Assembly (NCBI GenBank): GCA_002346425.1
Contig: DDZS01000031.1
Span: 1-40,524 of the forward strand
Length of the DNA stretch: 40,524 nt
Origin: Alphaproteobacteria bacterium UBA3002
GTDB lineage: Bacteria > Pseudomonadota > Alphaproteobacteria > Rickettsiales > UBA3002
Direction of reading: 5' to 3'
Shown here: positions 7,291 to 15,750 of the stretch, one piece after another
Numbering within the stretch: position 1 is the stretch's first letter
Layout: every line of letters starts with the position of its first letter
Position numbers and translations under genes: made by a program
Notes under the pieces: model-generated
The model's input: only the letters and a program-made list of their open reading frames with translations
Told to the model about the DNA's origin: nothing
Database searches by the model: none

Positions 7291-9264
7291 ATGAATCAGA
7301 CAGCCCAATCCCATTCTTCCATCACGATTACCCTACCCGACAATTCCACGCGCGAGTATACCGCAGGCGTGACGGGACGCGAAATCGCCGAAAGCATTGG
7401 CGCTGGCCTAGCCAAAGCGGCATTAGCTGTGACGGTCGATGGCAAACAGCAGGATTTGTCGGAGCCGATTCAGCATAATGCGCAATTGAGCATTCTCACC
7501 GCCAAAGACCCGCAAGGGCTTGATGTCATGCGTCACACCCTGACGGCGCAGGTATTGGCATTGGCAGTTAAAGAATTATGGCCCGAGGCGAAACTCGCCA
7601 TCGGCCCGACCATTGATTACGGGTTTTATTACGATATCGAGCTGGATTCGCACACGCTGACGCCGGAAGACCTGCCGAAAATCGACGCAAAAATGCGTGA
7701 GATTCTGGGACGCAAACTATCCGTGCAGCGTGAAATGCATACTTTCGACGATGCGATTGCTTTATTTGAAGGGCGCGGCGAAAAATACAAAGCCGATCTC
7801 ATTCGTATGGCGAAAGAAAAAGATGATGGCACCGATGGCCGCGTATCGCTGTATCGCCAAGGCGAAGGCGCGGATGCGTTTGTAGACTTATGCTATGGCC
7901 CGCATGTGCCCAATCTCGATAAAATCGCCAAACACTTCCAGCTCACTAAGCTGGCGGGCGCTTACTGGCGCGGCGATTCGAAAAACAAACAATTGCAACG
8001 CATTTACGGCATTGCATTTGCTACAAAAGAAGAACTCCAAGCACATCTGACTATGCTTGAAGAAGCTGAAAAGCGCGATCACCGTCGGTTGGGACGCGAG
8101 ATGGACCTCTTCCACATTCAGGAAGAAGCCCAAGGCCAGATTTTCTGGCACGATAAAGGCTGGACGGTCTATCAACTGCTGGAAAATTACATCCGCCGCA
8201 AAATTCGCGAAGATGGGTATACCGAAGTTAAAACCCCGATGATGGTCGACCGTAGCTTGTGGGAAAAATCCGGCCATTGGGAAAAATTCGGCGAGAATAT
8301 GTTTACCTTTGATGATGAGGATAAACGTACTCTCGCGATCAAACCGATGAACTGCCCGTGCCATGTGCAAATTTTCAATCAGGGCACCAAATCCTATCGC
8401 GACCTGCCGATTCGTATGGCCGAATTCGGCTGTTGTCACCGCAATGAACCGACCGGTGCGCTGCATGGTATTATGCGCTTACGCGGCTTTGTGCAGGACG
8501 ATGCGCATATTTTCTGTACGGAAGCACAAATCGTTGAAGAAACAGAGCGGTTCTGCCGACTTCTTGAAGCAGTCTATGAAGAGTTGGGCTTTACTGAAGT
8601 GGCCGTTAAACTGGCAACGCGCCCGGATGTACGCGCCGGGGATGACGCGACATGGGACCGCGCCGAGAAAGGGTTGGCCGATGCTGTAACTGCTGCTGGC
8701 CTTAGCTTCGAAGTCACGCCCGGCGAGGGGGCTTTTTACGGACCGAAGCTGGAATTTCACCTACGTGATGTGATTGGCCGCGATTGGCAATGCGGCACGC
8801 TGCAGCTTGATTTCGTGCTGCCGGAACGTTTGAACGCCAATTATATCGGCGAAGATGGCGACAAACATCGCCCGGTGATGCTTCACCGCGCTATTTTAGG
8901 GTCTATGGAACGCTTTATCGGTATCATGATCGAACAATATGCGGGAAAATTCCCGCTCTGGCTCGCGCCGCTGCAAGTGGTCGTCTGCTCCATTACCAAC
9001 GAGCAAGACGCCTATGCTACCGAAGTCGCGCAGAAGCTAAAAGCGAATGGATTACGCGTTGAAACCGACTTTTCTTCCAATAAAATTAATTACAAAGTCC
9101 GTGATCACTCGACGAAAAAAGTACCGCTTATCGTAGCGGTCGGCCCCAAGGATGTCGAAAACCATACGCTCGCTTTACGTCAGTTAGGTAAAGATGGACA
9201 GGAAATCCTTGAATTAGATGCGGCAATCACTACAATAACAGCAATGGCACAACAACCCGCCTAA
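7291..9264 (+). CDS. thrS: Threonyl-tRNA synthetase
   Basis: Class II synthetase that charges tRNA-Thr. The 657 residues cover the TGS domain (about 10-72), the second editing domain (about 75-235), the catalytic core (about 260-555) and the anticodon-binding domain (about 560-650). Zinc ligands are Cys355 (MNCPCHVQIF), His406 (QDDAHIF) and His532 (VMLHRAIL); motif 2 is CHRNEPTGALHG. In the editing domain the second half of the deacylase site is intact (CYGPH, Cys201 and His205), but the usual HxxxH of the first half reads H82-T-L-T-A-Q87, with a one-residue shift and Gln in place of the second His. Aminoacylation should be normal; editing of Ser-tRNA-Thr may not be. The ATG lacks a strong ribosome site. 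infC follows. Confidence 0.97.
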   Translation: MNQTAQSHSSITITLPDNSTREYTAGVTGREIAESIGAGLAKAALAVTVDGKQQDLSEPIQHNAQLSILTAKDPQGLDVMRHTLTAQVLALAVKELWPEAKLAIGPTIDYGFYYDIELDSHTLTPEDLPKIDAKMREILGRKLSVQREMHTFDDAIALFEGRGEKYKADLIRMAKEKDDGTDGRVSLYRQGEGADAFVDLCYGPHVPNLDKIAKHFQLTKLAGAYWRGDSKNKQLQRIYGIAFATKEELQAHLTMLEEAEKRDHRRLGREMDLFHIQEEAQGQIFWHDKGWTVYQLLENYIRRKIREDGYTEVKTPMMVDRSLWEKSGHWEKFGENMFTFDDEDKRTLAIKPMNCPCHVQIFNQGTKSYRDLPIRMAEFGCCHRNEPTGALHGIMRLRGFVQDDAHIFCTEAQIVEETERFCRLLEAVYEELGFTEVAVKLATRPDVRAGDDATWDRAEKGLADAVTAAGLSFEVTPGEGAFYGPKLEFHLRDVIGRDWQCGTLQLDFVLPERLNANYIGEDGDKHRPVMLHRAILGSMERFIGIMIEQYAGKFPLWLAPLQVVVCSITNEQDAYATEVAQKLKANGLRVETDFSSNKINYKVRDHSTKKVPLIVAVGPKDVENHTLALRQLGKDGQEILELDAAITTITAMAQQPA

Positions 9265-9287
9265 CGTTTGGAGTAACAACTTTTTTT

Positions 9288-9305
9288 ATGAAACATGAAC
9301 GCTAA
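9288..9305 (+). promoter_or_regulatory. Five-codon mini-ORF overlapping the infC start
   Basis: ATG AAA CAT GAA CGC TAA begins 14 bases after the only ribosome-site-like GGAG (9270-9273) and ends 11 bases inside infC, in another frame. Ribosomes could load at this ATG first and then restart at the infC ATG (9295). It may be accidental. Confidence 0.3.
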
Positions 9306-9816
9306 GCGCGACAAGGGGCCGCGCATCAACCACGATATTGATGCCCCGAAAATCCGATTTGTTGGCCCTGATGGGGAAATGGTCGGTATCGTCTCACCAT
9401 CTGAAGCATTGAAAATTTCGAAAGCCGCCGGGCTGGACCTGGTGGAGATTTCGCCAAATGCGGAGCCGCCCGTCTGCAAGGCGCTGGACTATGGTAAATT
9501 CAAATACGAACAGCAAAAAAAGCAGCACGATGCGAAGAAAAAGCAGAAAGTGCAGAATGTCAAAGAAGTGAAACTGCGCCCCAATATTGGCGATCATGAC
9601 TTCGAGATTAAAATGAAAGCTGCGCATAAATTCTTAGATGCCGGTGACAAAGTGAAGGTTACCTTACGTTTCCGTGGCCGCGAGATGGCACACCAGGAAA
9701 TCGGTATGGCATTGCTGAATCGTGTTAAAGAGCATCTGGGCGATAAAATTCGTGTGGAAAACAATCCGTCTTTTGAGGGTCGCCAAGTGGTGATGATGGT
9801 GTCTCCCGCCGCGTAA
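9295..9816 (+). CDS. infC: Translation initiation factor IF-3
   Basis: Binds the 30S subunit, prevents premature 50S joining and checks the initiator tRNA and start codon. The 173 residues show the N-domain (RINHDIDAPKIRFVGPDGE, then LDLVEISPNAEPPVCKALDYGKFKYEQQ), the Lys-rich linker (KKQHDAKKKQK), and the C-domain (KEVKLRPNIGDHDFEIKM, VKVTLRFRGREMAH). The start is forced: a stop lies in frame immediately upstream, so ATG 9295 is the first usable codon. It is therefore an AUG start, not the rare AUU/AUC start on which IF-3 autoregulation depends in enterobacteria. The GGAG at 9270-9273 is unusually far (21 bases) from this ATG. thrS-infC is a common bacterial order. Confidence 0.96.
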   Translation: MNAKRDKGPRINHDIDAPKIRFVGPDGEMVGIVSPSEALKISKAAGLDLVEISPNAEPPVCKALDYGKFKYEQQKKQHDAKKKQKVQNVKEVKLRPNIGDHDFEIKMKAAHKFLDAGDKVKVTLRFRGREMAHQEIGMALLNRVKEHLGDKIRVENNPSFEGRQVVMMVSPAA

Positions 9817-9825
9817 CTCGCGAGG

Positions 9826-10269
9826 TTATTTTCCGGTTTTAATGGCTAAAAACAACCCTATCGCCATTAGACATATGCCTGCGATACGTTGCGGGGATAA
9901 GGCGATAACAGGTAGCCCCATTAATCCAAAACGATCCAACGCCGCGGATGCGATAAGCTGCCCTAATAACACGCAAAAGACAGCATTGCTGATACCGAAA
10001 TGGGGAGTTACCCACGTGATGGAAGCGATATAGAACAAGAAGAAAAAGCCCGCGGCAAAAGTATAGGCGGGCGCTTCTTTTAAAAGAGCGTAAGATGGCG
10101 GCTTTCTTAGCAGGACGCATAATGTCACGAGTAACGCAACCGCACTCAGACACGCCACTGCCAGAAAAGTGCTGCCGGTGCTTTGGGCCAGTTTCGCATT
10201 CATCACGGCCATGACGGGTATGCCAATACCCGTCGCCAACATCAGCAAACTATACCCGAATGTATTCAT
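9826..10269 (-). CDS. Small DMT-superfamily transporter (YdcZ/DUF606-like)
   Basis: A 147-residue inner-membrane protein with about five transmembrane helices. N-terminal GIGIPVMAVMNAKLAQSTGS, central WVTPHFGISNAVFCVLLGQLIASAALDRFGLMGLP and C-terminal RIAGICLMAIGLFLAI are typical of the YdcZ type of short drug/metabolite transporters, which carry a single five-helix repeat and probably work as dimers. The substrate is unknown. AGGAG overlapping the stop of the upstream MFS gene gives a clear ribosome site, and the two genes are 12 bases apart, so they are co-transcribed. It is convergent with infC, with only 9 bases between the two stops. Confidence 0.83.
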   Translation of the reverse strand: MNTFGYSLLMLATGIGIPVMAVMNAKLAQSTGSTFLAVACLSAVALLVTLCVLLRKPPSYALLKEAPAYTFAAGFFFLFYIASITWVTPHFGISNAVFCVLLGQLIASAALDRFGLMGLPVIALSPQRIAGICLMAIGLFLAIKTGK

Positions 10270-10281
10270 GTCACGCTTCTC

Positions 10282-11571
10282 CTAAGCTAGGTTTTGTTTG
10301 GCTTTCTGCATTTTACGCACCAACAAAATAACGAACAGATTACCGATCCCTGCCACCAGCAAGATAAGCGGGATTGGCAGCCCCGACGCCAGCCCCACTG
10401 CGGCCAACCCGGAGGCCGCGAACATGAAAAAGGCATTCACGATATTATTTGTCGCAATCACCCGCCCTCGGCCCGTTTGCCCTGCCTGAGTTTGCAGCAA
10501 AGCCATTAATGGAACAATGAACACGCCGCCAGCAATCGCGACAAAGGTGAGATCGATCACGATACGCCAATGCTGCCAATGATTGAAAAACTCGGCAGCA
10601 TTGATGCTGGCGCCCAATGGCTCCAACGGGGTAGCAAAATAGACATCGCCAATAAAGACCGTCATGACGATTAAACTGATCGTGGAAAACCTCGTCGATA
10701 TCGCCCCCTTTAACAAATGATCAGCGAGAAACGACCCGATTCCGATACCCAGTGAAAAGGCGGTTAACAGCACCGTGACGACTGATTCATCGCCCCCCAG
10801 ATAGTCTTTCCCATATGCCGGAAATTGCGAGAGGAACACTGAGCCCAGAAGCCAGAACCAACTGATACCGAGAATGGCGCGACCCAAAACCGGGTCCGCG
10901 AAACTGCTGCGCAACATCGCGCCTGTCTCTGCCATAATGTTCCAGTTTAGCCGCGTGTGCGCTGCATACGGCCCGGCAGGCGGAATAAACCACGCCGAAA
11001 GAATACCCACTCCAGCTAAGATGATCAGAAGCGTACTGGCGATCCAGATGCCGTTCTCCACACCTGCCAGTAACCCGCCGGTGATCGTGCCGGTAAGAAT
11101 AGAAAGAAAGGTGGATGCTTCCAGTAACGCATTACCGGAGAGCACTTTTTCTTCCGGCAGATGATCGGGAACGAGAGAGTATTTCAAGGGCGAAAAGAAA
11201 GCCGATTGTGCGCCCATGCCTACTAACACCGTTAGCAATATCCATGCATTGGAGAGGTAAAACCCCAGCACCGCAAGGAGCATTAACACCAACTCGGCCA
11301 GCTTGATGCGCAGGACTAATTTCGATTTCTCTAATTTATCGGCCAGTTGCCCGGCTAATGACGAGCATAACACATACGGGAAAATGAAAAGCCCAGCGGC
11401 TAGCGTAATAAAAATTTTCGGTTCTAGCAGTTTTAGCTCAACGCCCGTACCAAAAATGACGCTGACCAGAAACACATTTTTAAAGAGATTATCGTTAAAC
11501 GCGCCAAGAAATTGCGTGATGAGTAACGGCGTAAATTGGCGGGTATAGAAGAGAAAAAACTTTTGGGTCAT
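10282..11571 (-). CDS. MFS transporter related to the lysophospholipid transporter LplT
   Basis: A 429-residue inner-membrane protein of the major facilitator superfamily with about 12 transmembrane helices. The N-terminal TPLLITQFLGAFNDNLFKN is typical of the LplT / Aas-associated branch, which flips lysophospholipids across the inner membrane for re-acylation, and the segment LADKLEKSKLVLRIKLAEL is the helix 2-3 loop. The C-terminus is Lys/Gln-rich. No acyltransferase domain is fused. The start is set at the ATG at 11571, which lies exactly at the end of a palindromic repeat. Extending to an upstream ATG at 11598 would add nine residues (MHGFRNEFG) translated entirely from the repeat. It follows the NDUFS4 gene and is paired with the DMT gene. 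Confidence 0.85.
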   Translation of the reverse strand: MTQKFFLFYTRQFTPLLITQFLGAFNDNLFKNVFLVSVIFGTGVELKLLEPKIFITLAAGLFIFPYVLCSSLAGQLADKLEKSKLVLRIKLAELVLMLLAVLGFYLSNAWILLTVLVGMGAQSAFFSPLKYSLVPDHLPEEKVLSGNALLEASTFLSILTGTITGGLLAGVENGIWIASTLLIILAGVGILSAWFIPPAGPYAAHTRLNWNIMAETGAMLRSSFADPVLGRAILGISWFWLLGSVFLSQFPAYGKDYLGGDESVVTVLLTAFSLGIGIGSFLADHLLKGAISTRFSTISLIVMTVFIGDVYFATPLEPLGASINAAEFFNHWQHWRIVIDLTFVAIAGGVFIVPLMALLQTQAGQTGRGRVIATNNIVNAFFMFAASGLAAVGLASGLPIPLILLVAGIGNLFVILLVRKMQKAKQNLA

Positions 11572-11625
11572 TCCGAACTCGTTTCGGAATCCATGCATAA
11601 CAATCCTGAAACACGTTCAGGATAA
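11568..11625. repeat. Palindromic repeat element, copy A (REPIN-like)
   Basis: Two 25-base arms in inverted orientation (11568-11592 and 11601-11625) with an 8-base spacer. Each arm is itself a hairpin with an 8-bp perfect stem and 5-base loop: ATTCCGAA/TTCGGAAT at 11570-11577/11583-11590, and ATCCTGAA/TTCAGGAT at 11603-11610/11616-11623. The outer end of the left arm (TCAT) is the start codon of the MFS gene read on the minus strand. Copy B is at 16901-16965. Confidence 0.8.
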
Positions 11626-11636
11626 AACGCGCGCAC

Positions 11637-11999
11637 TTACTGGTCGCCCTCTTGCGGTTTCATCATATAACGCGGGGTGGTGAAACGGCTGAAAGCGGTA
11701 CGCTTATCATATGCAAAATTCGCGGCATAGGATTTGGGTTTGCGCATGCGATCCTCCGGATCGATGACTTCAAACGGCACACCGCGAGTCTTGGCATAAG
11801 CGACCGCCGATTCTTTGGTGTCGAATTTCATTTGCACTTGCTCCAGCGTGCCACCGGAATTCCAGCCCATCAGGGGTTCTGGAGACTTTTTGACGACCGG
11901 CTCGAATTCATAAATCCAATAACGCATTTTGGCTTTGCCGGAAGACATGGCCGTTTTTGCTGGACGATAGATTTTCGCTTTCACTTGCATGTTGGCCAT
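11637..11999 (-). CDS. Complex I accessory subunit, NDUFS4 / ETC complex I conserved-region family
   Basis: A 120-residue homologue of the mitochondrial 18-kDa (NDUFS4) subunit of NADH:ubiquinone oxidoreductase, which attaches to the peripheral arm and stabilises the NADH-oxidising module. Recognised from KIYRPAKTAMSSGKAK, the WIYEFEP strand, EPLMGWNSGGTLEQVQMKFDT (the core signature of the family) and EESAVAYAK-like KESAVAYAKTRGVPFEV. As in other alphaproteobacteria it sits away from the nuo operon, here 28 bases after topA on the same strand. Met1 or Met4 could be the start; neither has a strong ribosome site. A palindromic repeat begins 12 bases after its stop. Confidence 0.9.
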   Translation of the reverse strand: MANMQVKAKIYRPAKTAMSSGKAKMRYWIYEFEPVVKKSPEPLMGWNSGGTLEQVQMKFDTKESAVAYAKTRGVPFEVIDPEDRMRKPKSYAANFAYDKRTAFSRFTTPRYMMKPQEGDQ

Positions 12000-12027
12000 T
12001 TAAACGAGATATGCGCGAAAAGTCATC

Positions 12028-14556
12028 TTACTTTTTCGCTTTTCCTTTTTTCGCGCCTGCTTTTTTGTCGATCAGTGCTTGAGCCTCTTCTAAGCTCAGT
12101 GCCTGCACATCCTGATCTTTCGGAACGGTGACATTCAGTTTTTTGTATTTGATATATGGCCCGTAACGCCCGTCGAATACCGCGATTTCGGTGCCGTCCG
12201 GATGTTTGCCAATCACGCGCAGCGGCTCGGCTTTGCTACCGCCTTTTTTCTTTTTTGCGCTTTCCGCGATCAAATCTACCGCGCGGTTCATACCGATGGT
12301 CAACACATCATCTTCTTTAGGAATGGTGGTGTAGACCTTATCGTGAATCAGGTACGGTCCAAAACGCCCGATGCCTGCATTGATCACTTTGCCGGTTTCG
12401 GGATGCTCGCCCACGCGACGCGGCAGACTTAACAATGCGAGCGCTTTTTCCAAGTCGACATCTTGCGGCCCCATATTTTTAGGCAACCCGGTACGCTTCG
12501 GCTTCTCACCCTCGCCTAATTGTACGTAAACACCATATGGGCCTTTACGAAGACTCACCTGCTCACCATCTTCATTGACACCTAAATCCAACGGATAGGC
12601 AACCTCATTGGCGTCGCCTTCGCCCTCAATGGCTTCGGAAAGTTGCTTGGTATAATTACATTCTGGATAGTTGGAGCAGCCAATAAACGCACCAAATTTT
12701 CCGGTTTTCAGCGACAGACGTCCATCCGCGCAATTCGGGCATTTACGTTTGGCTTCCGATTCTTCGCCTTGCCCGAAAGTATAAGGTTCCAGAATTTTAT
12801 CGAGCGTGTCGAGGACTTCCGTGATCGTCAGCTCTTTGCTTTGCTCAACCTTAGCAATGAAATCGACCCAGAATTTGCGCAACTCGTCTTTCCAGTTTTT
12901 CTCGCCATCAGCGATGTCGTCGAGCGTGTTTTCCAGTTCGGCAGTAAAATCGAAGGCGACATATTTTTCAAAGAAACTGGCGAGGAAGGTGCTGACCAAG
13001 CGTCCGCGAGATTCGGGGATAAAGCGCTTCTGATCCATGCGTACATAATCGCGATCTTGCAGCACGGAGATAATGCTGGCATAGGTCGACGGGCGGCCAA
13101 TCCCCAGCTCTTCCATCGCTTTGACCAAGGAGGCTTCGGTGTAGCGAGGCGGCGGTTGGGTAAAGTGCTGCGCAGGCTCCACTTTGTCAGTGCTGACACG
13201 TTCACCCTCTTCCAAAGGCGGAAGTTTTTTGGACTCTTCGTCTTCATCATCCTCATCACGCCCGGCTTGGTAGAGCTTCAGATAGCCATCGAATCGCAGA
13301 ACGGAACCATTGGCGCGCAATTGCGCGGACTTGTCGTCTGACACCAGATCGACCACCAGATTATCGTAAATCGCCGGATTCATCTGGCTGGCAACCATCC
13401 GTTTCCAGATCAGTTCATACAAACGGAACTGGTCATTCGATAGGACCGATTTCAACGATTGCGGCGTGCGGAAAATCGAGGTGGGGCGAATCGCTTCGTG
13501 GGCTTCCTGTGCGTTCTTCGCTTTGGTTTTATACACGCGCGCTTTCTCCGGCAGATAGGACTGGCCGTAGGCTTTAGCGATATGCCCCCGCGATTCGTCG
13601 AGCGCTTCTTGCGCCACTGTCATCGCATCGGTACGCATATAGGTTATCAGGCCGACGGTTTCGCCATCGACTTCGATACCCTCATACAGTTTCTGCGCGA
13701 CCTGCATGGTTTGCTTTGCGCCAAAACCGAGTTTGCGCGAAGCATCCATCTGCAAGGTCGAGGTCGAGAAAGGCGGCGGCGGATTGCTGCTACGCTGTTT
13801 CGGCACCACTTCGCTGACGGTGAATTGCTTGGATTGCAGCGCGGTGGTGAGCTTCTGCGCTTCAACTTCATTCGGGATATCGAATTTACCGAGCTTCTTA
13901 TCGTCTATATGCGTCAGGCGTGCTTTGAACGCGTCGCCCGCTTTGTTTTTCAAATCCAGCGTGATGTCCCAGAATTCCTGAGAGATGAATTGCTCTATTT
14001 CCAGTTCGCGCTCGCAGATAATCCGCAAGGCGACCGATTGCACGCGTCCGGCTGATTTCGCGCCCGGCAGCTTACGCCATAAAACAGGCGACAGGTTGAA
14101 ACCGACCAAATAATCCAGCGCACGACGGGCCTGCTGCGCATTCACCAGATCCATATCGATTTCGCGCGGATGTTTGATGGCTTCCGTGACCGCGCGCTTG
14201 GTAATTTCGTGAAACACGATGCGGTTGACGGTAGTGTTTTTTTTCAGAGCCTTACGGTTACGCAGCGCTTCCAATAGGTGCCAGCTAATCGCCTCGCCCT
14301 CACGATCCGGGTCAGTCGCGAGCCAGATGGTGGAGGCACCCTTGACCGCATCGGCAATCGCTTTCACATGTTTCTTCGAATCGTCGGAGACTTCGTAATC
14401 CATCGCAAAATCTTCGTCCGGGCGCACCGATCCATCCTTCGATGGCAGATCGCGGACGTGACCAAAACTGGCCAGCACGGTATAATCGCTACCCAAATAT
14501 TTATTGATGGTTTTGCTTTTGGCCGGTGATTCCACGATCACCACGTTATTCGCCAT
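12028..14556 (-). CDS. topA: DNA topoisomerase I (type IA, omega protein)
   Basis: Relaxes negative supercoils by single-strand passage. The 842 residues show the TOPRIM domain (1-~115) with Glu9 and the acidic triad in TDPDREGE (82-88), the four-domain torus with the catalytic Tyr306 in GLITYMRTD, the EAHEAIRPT motif (351-359) and GIGRPSTYASII (486-496). One four-cysteine zinc finger follows (Cys606, 609, 627, 633), then C-terminal topoisomerase repeats ending in a Lys-rich tail (KKAGAKKGKAKK). Length is typical for alphaproteobacteria, which replace some zinc fingers by the repeat type. It follows dprA after 56 bases, a common gene order. Confidence 0.97.
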   Translation of the reverse strand: MANNVVIVESPAKSKTINKYLGSDYTVLASFGHVRDLPSKDGSVRPDEDFAMDYEVSDDSKKHVKAIADAVKGASTIWLATDPDREGEAISWHLLEALRNRKALKKNTTVNRIVFHEITKRAVTEAIKHPREIDMDLVNAQQARRALDYLVGFNLSPVLWRKLPGAKSAGRVQSVALRIICERELEIEQFISQEFWDITLDLKNKAGDAFKARLTHIDDKKLGKFDIPNEVEAQKLTTALQSKQFTVSEVVPKQRSSNPPPPFSTSTLQMDASRKLGFGAKQTMQVAQKLYEGIEVDGETVGLITYMRTDAMTVAQEALDESRGHIAKAYGQSYLPEKARVYKTKAKNAQEAHEAIRPTSIFRTPQSLKSVLSNDQFRLYELIWKRMVASQMNPAIYDNLVVDLVSDDKSAQLRANGSVLRFDGYLKLYQAGRDEDDEDEESKKLPPLEEGERVSTDKVEPAQHFTQPPPRYTEASLVKAMEELGIGRPSTYASIISVLQDRDYVRMDQKRFIPESRGRLVSTFLASFFEKYVAFDFTAELENTLDDIADGEKNWKDELRKFWVDFIAKVEQSKELTITEVLDTLDKILEPYTFGQGEESEAKRKCPNCADGRLSLKTGKFGAFIGCSNYPECNYTKQLSEAIEGEGDANEVAYPLDLGVNEDGEQVSLRKGPYGVYVQLGEGEKPKRTGLPKNMGPQDVDLEKALALLSLPRRVGEHPETGKVINAGIGRFGPYLIHDKVYTTIPKEDDVLTIGMNRAVDLIAESAKKKKGGSKAEPLRVIGKHPDGTEIAVFDGRYGPYIKYKKLNVTVPKDQDVQALSLEEAQALIDKKAGAKKGKAKK

Positions 14557-14612
14557 GGATGCTCCTACCTTTTCGCCGAGACTTAATGATTGGCGCGATG
14601 AAGTGCAAGGGA

Positions 14613-15749
14613 TTAAATCACACGCAGACTGACACGGCCACCGTAATGACGATAGATACGCTCCGCAAGTTCCAGTTCCAACAGCGCCATCTGCACCTGC
14701 GCCGGTGGCAACCCGGTTTGTTGGGTCAGCATCTCAATCGCAATTGGTTCAGAGGATAGGCATTGCATCACCACCTCCTGATGTTTTGCATACTGCGCGT
14801 CATCTAGGCTGGGTGGCGCACTGGTATAGCCACTTGCTTCTGCTTCACGCAACGGCGGCACGGGTATAGCGCGAAGATTGTCTAACACATCCTGCGCGGA
14901 TTGGGTCAGTTGCGCGCCCTGCTTGATCAGACTATTCGCCCCTTCCGAGCGCGGGTCCATCGGCGATCCGGGCACGGCAAAGACTTCACGCCCATAATCT
15001 AGCGCCATGTTTGCGGTGATGAGTGAACCCGATTTGCGCGAGGCTTCCATCACGACGGTCCCACTCGACATTCCGGCAATAATGCGATTACGCGCTGGGA
15101 AATGTCGGGCTTGCGGTGAAGACCCAAAGGGTGCTTCTGCAATTATCGCCCCTTGCTCCGCAATCTGTTTATACAGACTTTCATTTTCGGGTGGGTAAAT
15201 ATGATCCAACCCGCCTGCAATCACGGCAATGGTTCCCGTCGCTAATGCTCCCCGATGCGCGGCCGTATCAATGCCGCGCGCAAGGCCGGATATAACGCAG
15301 CAGCCCTGCTCTCCCAGTTCTCGCGCCATTTTATTGGCGAAGCTGCACCCATTCCCGGATGCATTACGCGCCCCGACGATAGCAACGGGGCGCGGATGCG
15401 CTAGCAATTCCGGATTCCCTAAGACCGCAATAACGGGTGGCGCATCGCTGGCCGCTGTCAATAATGAAGGATAGTGTGGGTCGCCATATTTTAACCATGT
15501 GCCGCCAAACTTCAGCACCGCTTGATATTCCTGCTCAACCTTTTTGCGCTCGGCTAGTTTCAAAGGTTTCTTGCGACCACCACGTTTGGCTAATTCGGGA
15601 ATGGCTTCCATCGCTTTCGGCACAGAGCCATAAAAAGAAACGAGATTGAAAAAGGTGACCGACCCTACCTGCTCACTACGGATGAGTTGCAGAACGTCGA
15701 GTATCTCTTCACGCGCTAGTGAGGGCTGCTGATAAAAAAAGTCATTCAT
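14613..15749 (-). CDS. dprA: DNA-processing protein DprA/Smf
   Basis: Loads RecA onto incoming single-stranded DNA during natural transformation; many non-competent bacteria also carry it. The 378 residues contain an N-terminal helical (SAM-like) region (about 10-75), the Rossmann-type DprA core (about 90-310) with VAIVGARNAS, CVISGLARGIDTAAHRGAL, AGGLDHIYPPEN, RHFPARNRIIAGMS and SGSLITANMALDYGREVFAVPG, and a C-terminal winged helix (about 318-378) ending in YGGRVSL. The ATG at 15749 follows the plsY stop by one base and gives the family-like N-terminus MNDFFYQQPS. An ATG at 15800 would add 17 residues that lie inside plsY. It precedes topA. Confidence 0.95.
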   Translation of the reverse strand: MNDFFYQQPSLAREEILDVLQLIRSEQVGSVTFFNLVSFYGSVPKAMEAIPELAKRGGRKKPLKLAERKKVEQEYQAVLKFGGTWLKYGDPHYPSLLTAASDAPPVIAVLGNPELLAHPRPVAIVGARNASGNGCSFANKMARELGEQGCCVISGLARGIDTAAHRGALATGTIAVIAGGLDHIYPPENESLYKQIAEQGAIIAEAPFGSSPQARHFPARNRIIAGMSSGTVVMEASRKSGSLITANMALDYGREVFAVPGSPMDPRSEGANSLIKQGAQLTQSAQDVLDNLRAIPVPPLREAEASGYTSAPPSLDDAQYAKHQEVVMQCLSSEPIAIEMLTQQTGLPPAQVQMALLELELAERIYRHYGGRVSLRVI

Positions 15750-15750
15750 T

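Noticed and set aside
9817..9850. CTCGCGAG palindrome as a terminator for infC
   Set aside because: No loop and no uninterrupted T run; too weak to call.
13459..14055. 198-residue open frame on the plus strand, antisense to topA
   Set aside because: Lies wholly inside the strongly conserved topA, has Arg/Phe/His-rich composition typical of antisense frames and no family-like motif. The same holds for long antisense frames at 12643-13341, 1822-2391 and 7888-8466.
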